Source: CAYNSB01 sp964399625 (lineage in GTDB: Bacteria; Planctomycetota; Phycisphaerae; Phycisphaerales; UBA1924). Taken from it: 55,221 nt of DNA. The notes beneath the pieces were generated by a model. The model did not search any database. It saw nothing but the letters and a program-made list of their open reading frames with translations, and was not told where the DNA came from. Below, piece by piece: positions 15,089-22,491 of the stretch. The stretch covers positions 1-55,221 of the forward strand of contig CAYNSB010000024.1 of the NCBI GenBank assembly GCA_964399625.1, read 5' to 3'. The position numbers and the translations under genes were made by a program. Every line of letters begins with the position of its first letter. Position 1 is the first letter of the stretch.

Positions 15089-16308
15089 GCGTCTTCGCCC
15101 CGCGACCCGTCTCGTCAGGCCCCTACGTCACCGGCGCGCGCCGCGGGCAGTGGCGCATCACCCTCATCCACCCGGGCTGGCTCTGCGTCGCATCGTCCCT
15201 CGCCCTCTCGCTCCTGGGCATCTACGCCATCGACGTCGCCCTCCGCACCGAGCCCGCCGGGCCCGTCCCGCGCGAGGTCCGCTCGCAAGCCCTCTACCTC
15301 ATCATCGGCCTCATCGCCGCCGTCGCCGTTGCGCTCCCGCACTACCGATGGGCGCGATGGGCCTCGTGGGCGTCCATGGCCATCTCGCTCGCGCTCCTCG
15401 CCTTCCTCCATCTCCCGGGCGTCCCCTCCTCGCTCGTCAAGCCCGTCAACGGCGCGCGCTCGTGGATCAATCTCGGCTTCACCACGCTCCAGCCCAGCGA
15501 GCTCGCCAAGATCGCCTTCGTCCTGGTCGTCGCCAACTACCTCCGATTCAGGCGCTCACACCGCACCGTCCGCGGGCTCATCCCGCTCGCCCTCATCGCC
15601 CTGGCACCCATGGCCCTCATCATGAAGCAGCCCGACCTGGGCAGCGCCACGCTCTTCATCCCGACGCTCGTCGCGATGCTCGTCGCCGCGGGCATGCGCC
15701 TCAGGCACCTCGCCGTCCTCGTCCTCTGCGCCGCCCTGCTCGCGCCCGCCTCTTACCCATTCCTCAAGCCCCACCAAAGATCCCGCATCGACGGCCTCAT
15801 CAAGCAGATCCAGGGCGACACCGCCAGCGCCTACGACCTCAACTACCAGTCCTTCACCGCCCAGAAGCTCATCGGCGCCGGACGAACCACCGGAAACTCA
15901 GACCCGCACGCCCGCGCCCTCATGGAGTTCAACCGCCTCCCCGAACGACACAACGACATGGTCTTCGCCGCCATCGCCACTCGCTTCGGATTCTTCGGCG
16001 GCGCCCTCGTCCTCGCCCTCTACTTCCTCTGGTTCGCCGGAGCCATCCTCGCCGCCGCCGCGTGCAAGGACGCCTTCGGCAGGCTCCTCCCCATCGGCTT
16101 CCTCGGCTTCACCGCCTCCCAGGCCATCGTCAACATCGGCATGAACGTCGGCGTCCTGCCCATCGTCGGCATCACGCTCCCCTTCGTCTCCGCCGGCGGA
16201 TCGAGCATGATCTGCCTCTGGATCATGAACGGGCTCATCGTCTCCGTCGCCATGCGCAAGCCCCGCCCCCCCTTCCGCCCATCCTTCGAATACGACGATG
16301 ACGAGTGA
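15085..16308 (+). CDS. rodA: RodA, SEDS peptidoglycan glycosyltransferase
   Basis: A 407-residue SEDS protein with about ten helices. Family motifs are NGARSWINLGFTTLQPSELAKI, the MKQPDLGSA loop, and the C-terminal MNVGVLPIVGITLPFVSAGGS. The catalytic Asp lies in QPDLG. RodA polymerises glycan strands with PBP2. The start is GTG at 15085, overlapping the mrdA stop (GTGA), so the pair is translationally coupled. A family A palindrome begins nine bases after the stop. Confidence 0.95.
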   Translation: MSVFAPRPVSSGPYVTGARRGQWRITLIHPGWLCVASSLALSLLGIYAIDVALRTEPAGPVPREVRSQALYLIIGLIAAVAVALPHYRWARWASWASMAISLALLAFLHLPGVPSSLVKPVNGARSWINLGFTTLQPSELAKIAFVLVVANYLRFRRSHRTVRGLIPLALIALAPMALIMKQPDLGSATLFIPTLVAMLVAAGMRLRHLAVLVLCAALLAPASYPFLKPHQRSRIDGLIKQIQGDTASAYDLNYQSFTAQKLIGAGRTTGNSDPHARALMEFNRLPERHNDMVFAAIATRFGFFGGALVLALYFLWFAGAILAAAACKDAFGRLLPIGFLGFTASQAIVNIGMNVGVLPIVGITLPFVSAGGSSMICLWIMNGLIVSVAMRKPRPPFRPSFEYDDDE

Positions 16309-16316
16309 GCCGACTC

Positions 16317-16354
16317 GGGCGCCACGCCCCATGCCGCTCTGGGCTGGGGCGTGC
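16317..16354 (+). repeat. Family A palindrome A1, 3' of rodA
   Basis: It begins GGGCGCCACGCCCC and ends GGGGCGTGC, arms pairing over CACGCCCC/GGGGCGTG, with the CCGCTCTGGGC-type loop. It starts 9 bases after the rodA stop in the same orientation as rodA. Confidence 0.8.
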
Positions 16355-16457
16355 GACAAATGGCGATTCCCGCTCGCGTCCGTCACGTGACTCGCGCGCT
16401 CTGAGTTTTCAGTTTTGCGATTTGGACCCCGCTTCCACCTCTACCATCCCCGCCCAC

Positions 16458-17177
16458 ATGTCCGTCACACCACTCTCGCCTCCCGCGTCCTTCCTCACCG
16501 CCGCCGCATCGCTCGGCATCGAGTTCGAGCCCTCGGACCTGGGCCAGCTCGCCTACTACCTCGCCCTCCTCCTCGAAACCAACAAGGTCCACAACCTCAC
16601 CGCCATCACCGACCCCGAGCAGGCCTGGACCCGCCACATCCTCGACTCGCTCACCCTGCTGGCTCCCCTCGCCGATCTCCCGCGCGGCTCGCGCGTCATC
16701 GACGTCGGCTCGGGCGGCGGCCTCCCGGGCATCCCCCTCGCCATCTGCTCCCCCGACCTCCACTTCACCCTCCTCGAAGCCACCGGCAAGAAGGTCGAGT
16801 TCCTCCGGCGCGTCGCCACAGATCTGGGCCTGAGCAACGTCGCCGTCATCCAAGGCCGCGCCGAAACCCTCGGCCAGGACCACAAGGTCCACCGCGAGCA
16901 CTACGACGTCGCCGTCGCCCGCGCCGTCGGCCCGCTCTCGGTCATCGCCGAACTCACCATCCCCTTCGTGAAGATCGCCGGCCACGTCCTGCTCATCAAG
17001 GGAGCCAAGGCCGACGAGGAACTCACCGCCGCGCAGCAAGCGCTCCACGCCCTCCACACGGCCCACGCCTCCACCCTCGACACGCCCACCGGCCGCGTCG
17101 TCGTCCTCGAAAAACTCCGCAAAACCCCGCGTCTATACCCACGCGCCGATGGCGAGCCCAAGCGCAAACCGCTCTGA
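16458..17177 (+). CDS. rsmG: 16S rRNA m7G527 methyltransferase
   Basis: A 239-residue RsmG (GidB). It starts MSVTPLSPPASF at 16458; the frame is open upstream but that stretch includes a repeat. The SAM-binding motif is IDVGSGGGLPGIPLA (residues 81-95), preceded by NKVHNLTAITD and RHILDSL. VAVARAVGPLSV and LLIKGAK follow. It methylates G527 of 16S rRNA; loss causes low-level streptomycin resistance in other bacteria. The usual partners gidA/mnmG or parAB are not adjacent here. Confidence 0.95.
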   Translation: MSVTPLSPPASFLTAAASLGIEFEPSDLGQLAYYLALLLETNKVHNLTAITDPEQAWTRHILDSLTLLAPLADLPRGSRVIDVGSGGGLPGIPLAICSPDLHFTLLEATGKKVEFLRRVATDLGLSNVAVIQGRAETLGQDHKVHREHYDVAVARAVGPLSVIAELTIPFVKIAGHVLLIKGAKADEELTAAQQALHALHTAHASTLDTPTGRVVVLEKLRKTPRLYPRADGEPKRKPL

Positions 17178-17190
17178 TGCGCGCCGGCCC

Positions 17191-17229
17191 GGGTGCCACG
17201 CCCCGCGTCGCTCCGGACCGGGGCGTGCC
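17191..17229 (+). repeat. Family A palindrome A2, 3' of rsmG
   Basis: It begins GGGTGCCACGCCCC and ends GGGGCGTGCC, with the TCGCTCCGGAC-type loop. It starts 14 bases after the rsmG stop in gene orientation and is almost identical to A3 inside asnB. Confidence 0.85.
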
Positions 17230-17301
17230 TCGAACACTCCACATGAACTCCCAACTCCCGCGTCTCCCATGCGCGAGCCAGAGCTTTAGACTTCCCCGCC
17301 C

Positions 17302-19521
17302 GTGTCCCTTCTGAACGCCATCCTCGCTCCCGACGGCCCCATCGCCTCGCTCCTGGGCGACTCCTTCGAGCCCCGACCCGAGCAGACACGCATGGCCCGC
17401 GCCGTCGACACCGCGATGGACCAGCGAGCCCACCTCCTCGTCGAGGCCGGCACCGGCGTCGGCAAGTCCTTCGCCTACCTCATCCCCGCGATCCTCCGCG
17501 CCGTCCTCCACAACGAGCGCGTCGTCGTCGCCACCAACACCATCGCCCTGCAGGAGCAGCTCGTCCAGAAGGACATCCCGCTCCTGCGCCAGGCCCTCGA
17601 GTCCCACGAGCCCGCGGGCGACTCCCCGATCCCTCCCTCGCTCCGTCTCTCCGTCTCTTCGTCTCTGTCGCCGGTCCTCGTCAAGGGGCGCGGCAACTAC
17701 GTCTCCATCCGCCGCCTTAAGCTCGCCAGCCAGCGCCAGGACAAACTCCTCTCCGACGCCGCCGCACGCCGCACGCTCCACCAGATCGAGGACTGGGCCT
17801 ACGACACCCCCGACGGCTCCCTCGCCACGCTCCCGCAACTCGAGCGCCCCGCCGTCTGGGACCGCGTGCAATCCGACAGCGGCAACTGCATGGGCCGCAA
17901 GTGCCCCCACTACACCGACTGCTTCTACCAGAAGTCCCGCCGCGCCATGGAGCAGGGAAACCTCCTGATCTGCAACCACGCCCTTTTCTTCTCCGATCTC
18001 GCCCTCCGCACCGCCGGCGTCGGCTTCCTCCCCGACTACCAGCACGTCATCCTCGACGAGGCCCACAGCGCCGAGGATGTCGCCGCCGAGCACTTCGGCA
18101 TCACCCTCTCCGAGGGCCGCGTCCTCCACCTGCTCACCACCCTCTACCACGCCAAGACCGGCAAGGGCTACCTGCCCCAACTCCAGCTCGTCACGGGCGA
18201 CGCCACGCTCGCCGACACGCTCGTCCGCGCCGCCCTCCGCGCCGAGAACGCCACGCGCACGTTCTTCGACGACCTCCTCCGCCTCCACCGCTCGGGCCGC
18301 CTCCGCTCTGGGCGCATCCGCGAGCCGGGCATCGTCGAGAACTCCCTCACCCCCGCGATGGACGAGCTCACCCTTAAGCTCAAGAACGCGCGCGACGCCA
18401 TCAAGAACGAGGCCGACCGCTTCGAGCTCAACGCCTACGCCGAGCGCGCCCACGCCTTCGCCGAGGCCGCCCGCGCCCTCCTCGAGCAGTCCATGCCCAA
18501 CGCCGCCTACTGGCTCGAGGTCTCGGGCGATCGCGACGAAGAGGGCGCCCACCGCGCCGGACGCGCCGCCGCCCCGCGCATCACCCTCGCCTGCTCGCCC
18601 GTCGAGGTCGCGCCCCTCCTCCGCGAACGCCTCTTCGCCTCCGGCGCCAGCGTCGTCCTCACCAGCGCCACCCTCGCCACCAGGGCTTCAAACGAATCCG
18701 CCTCGCCCTCCACGCACGCCGGCTTCGAGCACGCGCTCAAACGCCTCGGCTGCGAGGGCGCCGACACCCTCCTCCTCGGCTCTCCCTTCGAGTACACCCG
18801 CCAGATGGAGGTCTTCGTCGAGCGCTCCATGCCCCGCCCCGAATCGCCCGCCCGCGCCCACACACGCACACCCCCCACCGACGATCTCGACCAGCGCCCG
18901 CCCGAGGAACGCCAACTCCCCTTCGTCTCCGCGACCCCGCGCGATACCTCCTTCAACGCCTCTCCCCGAGTCTCCCCCTACACCGACGCCCTCCGCGAGC
19001 GCATCCTCCACCACCTCGACGCCACCGACGGCGGCGCCTTCATCCTCTTCACCTCCTTCTCCACGCTCTTCGCCGTCGCCGACGCCATCGCCCCGGACCT
19101 TTCCCGCCGCGACATGCCCCTGCTCGTGCAGGGACGCTCGGGCTCGCGATCCCAGATCCTCGATCTCTTCCGCCAGAACGAGCGCTCCGTACTGCTGGGC
19201 GCGGCAAGCTTCTGGCAAGGAGTGGACGTCCGCGGGCGAGGCCTGCGAAACGTCATCATCACGCGACTCCCCTTCGAGCCGCCCGATCGCCCCCTGACCG
19301 AGGCGCGCCTCGAGCTCATCTCCGCCCGCGGCGGCGACCCCTTCAAGGACGACTCGCTCCCCCGCGCCGTGATCCGCTTCAAGCAAGGTTGCGGCAGGCT
19401 CATCCGCAGCGCCAGCGACGCCGGACGCGTCGTCGTCCTCGATCCCCGCATCGTCACCACGGGCTATGGCCGCCAGTTCCTCGACGCCCTCCCCCCGGGC
19501 GTCCGCGTCCACACCGACTAG
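17302..19521 (+). CDS. dinG: DinG/XPD-type ATP-dependent DNA helicase with iron-sulfur cluster motif
   Basis: A 739-residue superfamily 2 helicase. Walker A is EAGTGVGKS (Lys55), motif II is DEAH followed by SAEDVAAEHFG (about residue 250), and the C-terminal motifs are GAASFWQGVDVRG and FKQGCGRLIR. Four cysteines in NCMGRKCPHYTDCFYQ and LLICNHALF match the XPD/DinG Fe-S cluster. The family unwinds DNA 5'-3' and resolves R-loops or forked structures. The start is GTG at 17302 without an obvious ribosome-binding site. A spacer of about 60 residues near 520-580 is proline/arginine-rich and probably disordered. Confidence 0.92.
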   Translation: MSLLNAILAPDGPIASLLGDSFEPRPEQTRMARAVDTAMDQRAHLLVEAGTGVGKSFAYLIPAILRAVLHNERVVVATNTIALQEQLVQKDIPLLRQALESHEPAGDSPIPPSLRLSVSSSLSPVLVKGRGNYVSIRRLKLASQRQDKLLSDAAARRTLHQIEDWAYDTPDGSLATLPQLERPAVWDRVQSDSGNCMGRKCPHYTDCFYQKSRRAMEQGNLLICNHALFFSDLALRTAGVGFLPDYQHVILDEAHSAEDVAAEHFGITLSEGRVLHLLTTLYHAKTGKGYLPQLQLVTGDATLADTLVRAALRAENATRTFFDDLLRLHRSGRLRSGRIREPGIVENSLTPAMDELTLKLKNARDAIKNEADRFELNAYAERAHAFAEAARALLEQSMPNAAYWLEVSGDRDEEGAHRAGRAAAPRITLACSPVEVAPLLRERLFASGASVVLTSATLATRASNESASPSTHAGFEHALKRLGCEGADTLLLGSPFEYTRQMEVFVERSMPRPESPARAHTRTPPTDDLDQRPPEERQLPFVSATPRDTSFNASPRVSPYTDALRERILHHLDATDGGAFILFTSFSTLFAVADAIAPDLSRRDMPLLVQGRSGSRSQILDLFRQNERSVLLGAASFWQGVDVRGRGLRNVIITRLPFEPPDRPLTEARLELISARGGDPFKDDSLPRAVIRFKQGCGRLIRSASDAGRVVVLDPRIVTTGYGRQFLDALPPGVRVHTD

Positions 19522-19531
19522 CCCCGCGCCC

Positions 19532-19978
19532 CTACTCCAAAAACCGCGCCCGCAACTCCTCCGTCGCCACCATGCACGCGTCGCGCTTCCCGAACCACCG
19601 GTACCGACGCGCCGCCACAAACCGGTACACGCCGTCACGCACGAACCGCGGCACGATCAGAAAAACCCCCAGCAACGGCCACAACCCCGACAGCCCGCGC
19701 GCGATCCGCAGCGCCGCGTCCGATCTCCAATACAACCGCCCATCCTCGATCAGCGCCAGGCTGTCGGGCCGCGCAACGCCGCCCGCGTGCCGCGCGAGCA
19801 GCTCCTTCGCCACCTCCGACTGCAGCGACGCGAACGCGAAGCGTCCGCGCGGGTCCCGCCGCGCGATGAGCCGCACCGACCCAACGCACAGATTGCACAC
19901 GCCATCGAACAGCACGACCGAACGCCCGCCCGTCGCGTCCCGCTCCCCGTCGCTCGCGCCGCTCGAACGTGCGCTCAA
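19532..19978 (-). CDS. DCC-family thiol-disulfide oxidoreductase (DUF393)
   Basis: A 148-residue protein with the DCC signature VVLFDGVCNLCVGSV (CxxC redox pair) followed by FAFASLQSEVAKELL and the C-terminal DGVYRFVAARRYRWFG. Members are small membrane-peripheral thiol redox proteins of unknown partner. The best start is TTG at 19978, overlapping the cysK stop and preceded by GAGGGG at the end of cysK. It is the third gene of the cysE-cysK operon, so a role in sulfur or thiol metabolism is plausible but inferred. Confidence 0.88.
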   Translation of the reverse strand: MSARSSGASDGERDATGGRSVVLFDGVCNLCVGSVRLIARRDPRGRFAFASLQSEVAKELLARHAGGVARPDSLALIEDGRLYWRSDAALRIARGLSGLWPLLGVFLIVPRFVRDGVYRFVAARRYRWFGKRDACMVATEELRARFLE

Positions 19979-20886
19979 AACAGCCCCTCGATCGACAGGT
20001 ACCGCTCTCCCGTGTCGTAGCAGAACGTGAGGATCGTCGATCCCGCCGGGATCTCGTGCAGCTTCTTCGCCACCGCCGCAAGCGACGCGCCCGACGAGAT
20101 GCCAAGGAAGATCCCCTCCTCCTTCGCCGCGCGCTGCGCCATCGCGAACGCCTCCTCCTTGCTCACCAGCACCACCCCATCGAGCACCGCGCGATCCAGG
20201 TTCTTCGGAATGAACCCCGCCCCGATGCCCTGGATCGGGTGCGGCGAGTGCTGCCCACCGCTGATCACCGGCGAAAGCGTCGGCTCCACCGCGAACACCT
20301 TGGTCCGCGCGTTCCGCTCCTTCAGCGCCCGACCCACCGCCGTGATGTGCCCGCCCGTCCCCACCCCCGTGATCAGCACATCCACGCCCTTGGGGAAATC
20401 CTCCAGAACCTCCCGCGCCGTCGTCCGCGCGTGCACCTCGATGTTCGCCGGGTTCTCGAACTGCTGAGGAATCCAACCGCCCGCCGTCGCCGCCGCGATC
20501 TCCTGCGCCCGCGCGATCGCCCCGCCCATCCCCTTCTCGCGCGGCGTCAGCTCCAGCGTCGCCCCGTACGCCGCCATCAACCGCCGACGCTCGATCGACA
20601 TCGACTCGGGCATCACCAGGATCAGCTTGTACCCCTTCACCGCGCACACCATCGCCAGCCCGATCCCCGTGTTGCCCGACGTCGGCTCGATCACCACCCC
20701 GCCCGCCTTGAGGATCCCGCGGCGCTCCGCGTCCTCGATCATCGACAGCGCGATCCGGTCCTTGATGCTCCCGCCCGGGTTGGCACGCTCCAGCTTGATC
20801 CACACCTCGTGCGACGCCCCGAACAACCGGTTCACCCGCACGTGCGCCGTGCCGCCAATCGTCTCCAGTACGCTCTTCGCCTTCAT
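19975..20886 (-). CDS. cysK: Cysteine synthase (O-acetylserine sulfhydrylase)
   Basis: A 303-residue PLP enzyme. The Schiff-base lysine is Lys42 in ANPGGSIKDR, the substrate loop is PTSGNTGIGL (about 70-79), the phosphate loop is TGVGTGGHITAVG, and GISSGAS lies near the C-terminus. It condenses O-acetylserine with sulfide to make cysteine. The start MKAKSVLETIG at 20886 follows GGAGC by six bases and overlaps the cysE stop (ATGA), marking a coupled operon that makes its own substrate. Confidence 0.96.
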   Translation of the reverse strand: MKAKSVLETIGGTAHVRVNRLFGASHEVWIKLERANPGGSIKDRIALSMIEDAERRGILKAGGVVIEPTSGNTGIGLAMVCAVKGYKLILVMPESMSIERRRLMAAYGATLELTPREKGMGGAIARAQEIAAATAGGWIPQQFENPANIEVHARTTAREVLEDFPKGVDVLITGVGTGGHITAVGRALKERNARTKVFAVEPTLSPVISGGQHSPHPIQGIGAGFIPKNLDRAVLDGVVLVSKEEAFAMAQRAAKEEGIFLGISSGASLAAVAKKLHEIPAGSTILTFCYDTGERYLSIEGLF

Positions 20887-21740
20887 GGTGAGCTCCATTG
20901 ATCCTGAACCTGCGCCGCACCGCGCTGCACCAGCGCGGACTGGCTGACCCTCGAGTTCGCGGGCACCGACGCCGTGACCCACACGTTCCCCCCGATGATC
21001 GACCCGCGCCCGATCACCGTCTCCCCTCCCAGGATCGTCGCGTGCGCGTACACCACGACATCGTCCTCGATCGTCGGATGCCGCTTCCGCGCCGCCATCG
21101 CCTTGCTCACGCTCAGCGCCCCCAGCGTCACCCCGTGGTACACCTTCACGTTCCGACCGATCTCCGCCGTCTCCCCGATCACCACGCCCGTGCCGTGATC
21201 AATGCAGAACGCGCGCCCGATCCGCGCCCCCGGGTGGATGTCGATCCCCGTCCGCGTGTGCGCCACCTCCGCGACCTGCCGCGCCACCAGCGTCCCGCCC
21301 CGCGCATGAAGGGCGTGCGCCACCCGGTGCAGCGCCACCGCGACGAACCCGGGATAGCACGCCCTCACCTCGTGCACGCTCCGCGCCGCCGGGTCCCCCT
21401 CGAACATCGCACGCGAATCTTCCTCCAGGTCCGATCGGATCCCCCCCAGCGCCGCGACGAACCCCGCGCTCGCCTCCAACGCCGCCTCCCACCCCAGCTC
21501 GTGCGACAGCAGCGCCGCCAAAGCCTCGCCCAACTCGCGCACGCGGGCCGCCACCGCGCCCTCGTCGCGCAGGCGAGCCACGCTCCGCTCAGGGATCAAA
21601 AGCGCCACCACGCCCTCGGCCCACGCCAGGACGCTCGCCTCGCTCGCCACTCCACTTGTCTCGCGGTGCGCCCGGGCCAACTCTGCCGCAAACTCGGCAC
21701 CCAAAGCCCGGTCGAGCGACCGCGGCCTCGGGTCGCTCAT
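20883..21740 (-). CDS. cysE: Serine O-acetyltransferase (EpsC/CysE type)
   Basis: A 285-residue acyltransferase with a helical N-terminal domain and the left-handed beta-helix HTRTGIDIHPGARIG...FCIDHGTGVVIGETAEIG...GVTLG. The conserved catalytic His and Asp are in DIHPGA and IDHGTG. It acetylates serine for cysteine synthesis. The ATG at 21740 follows GAGGAG by eight bases. The GTG at 21749 is an alternative. It is the first gene of the cysE-cysK-DCC set. Confidence 0.95.
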   Translation of the reverse strand: MSDPRPRSLDRALGAEFAAELARAHRETSGVASEASVLAWAEGVVALLIPERSVARLRDEGAVAARVRELGEALAALLSHELGWEAALEASAGFVAALGGIRSDLEEDSRAMFEGDPAARSVHEVRACYPGFVAVALHRVAHALHARGGTLVARQVAEVAHTRTGIDIHPGARIGRAFCIDHGTGVVIGETAEIGRNVKVYHGVTLGALSVSKAMAARKRHPTIEDDVVVYAHATILGGETVIGRGSIIGGNVWVTASVPANSRVSQSALVQRGAAQVQDQWSSP

Positions 21741-21841
21741 CACACGCACTCCTCACAACACAGGCAGCACATCGCCATCGTGCCCGATCCTAGCACCCCC
21801 GCCCAACCCGAGCCCCACCGCCCCGATATGCTCTCCATCCC

Positions 21842-22405
21842 ATGTCCCTGATCTCCCGGCTCTACGCGCGCCGGATCATCAACATCAACGTCAACATCAT
21901 CCTCGCAGGCGTGCTCGCGCTCGTCCCCGTCGCCATCGTCGTCAAGCTCGTCCACCGATACGCCTTCGATGGCCGCGCCGAGCTCACCTCTGGCGAGCAC
22001 GCCATCATCTCCGGCGTCACCCTCGTCACCGACATCGTCTCAGATGTCACCTTCTTCTACCTCCTCCACTGGATGGCCAACCACTGGCCCCGACGCATCC
22101 CCGGCGGCAAGCTCGCCGAGATCGCCGGCGAGCACTCCGCCCCGGGCTACTTCAAGGACGCCACGCTCGTCCAGATCGAGCGCATGGTCCTCTCCCCATT
22201 CCTCTACGCCATCTGGCTCACCGTCCAGAACGTCCTCATCGCCCACCACGTCGCTCCCACCTGGGCCACCATCTGGGGCTTCTGGATCGCCACCGCCCTC
22301 GCACGAACCCTCCACACCCTCTGGATGCTCCGCGCTCAGCGCCGCCAGCGACTCCGCACCGAGCGCGCCCGCGCCGCCGCTTCTCCGCCCGCGAACCCCG
22401 CGTGA
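21842..22405 (+). CDS. Membrane protein of unknown function
   Basis: A 187-residue protein starting MSLISRLYARRIININ, with helices at about residues 17-36, 55-75, 118-135 and 142-160, and an arginine/alanine-rich cytoplasmic tail. A histidine-containing loop YLLHWMANHWPRRIPGG lies between helices. Divergent from cysE with about 100 bp between the starts. No family recognised; sensible codon use throughout supports coding. Confidence 0.75.
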   Translation: MSLISRLYARRIININVNIILAGVLALVPVAIVVKLVHRYAFDGRAELTSGEHAIISGVTLVTDIVSDVTFFYLLHWMANHWPRRIPGGKLAEIAGEHSAPGYFKDATLVQIERMVLSPFLYAIWLTVQNVLIAHHVAPTWATIWGFWIATALARTLHTLWMLRAQRRQRLRTERARAAASPPANPA

Positions 22406-22420
22406 GCGAGACGAGTTCGT

Positions 22421-22452
22421 CCCGAATGCCCAATCCCGAATCCCGAATGCCG
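22421..22452 (+). repeat. Short direct repeat of the AATCCCGAAT type
   Basis: Tandem AATCCCGAATCCCGAAT motifs just after the 21842 gene. An inverted version (GGGATTCGGGAATTGGG) occurs at 48895-48917, also just 3' of a gene. Probably a minor dispersed repeat. Confidence 0.5.
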
Positions 22453-22491
22453 CTCGTGCCCGCCCAAACCTCCCGCGGAGCCTGACCTCGC

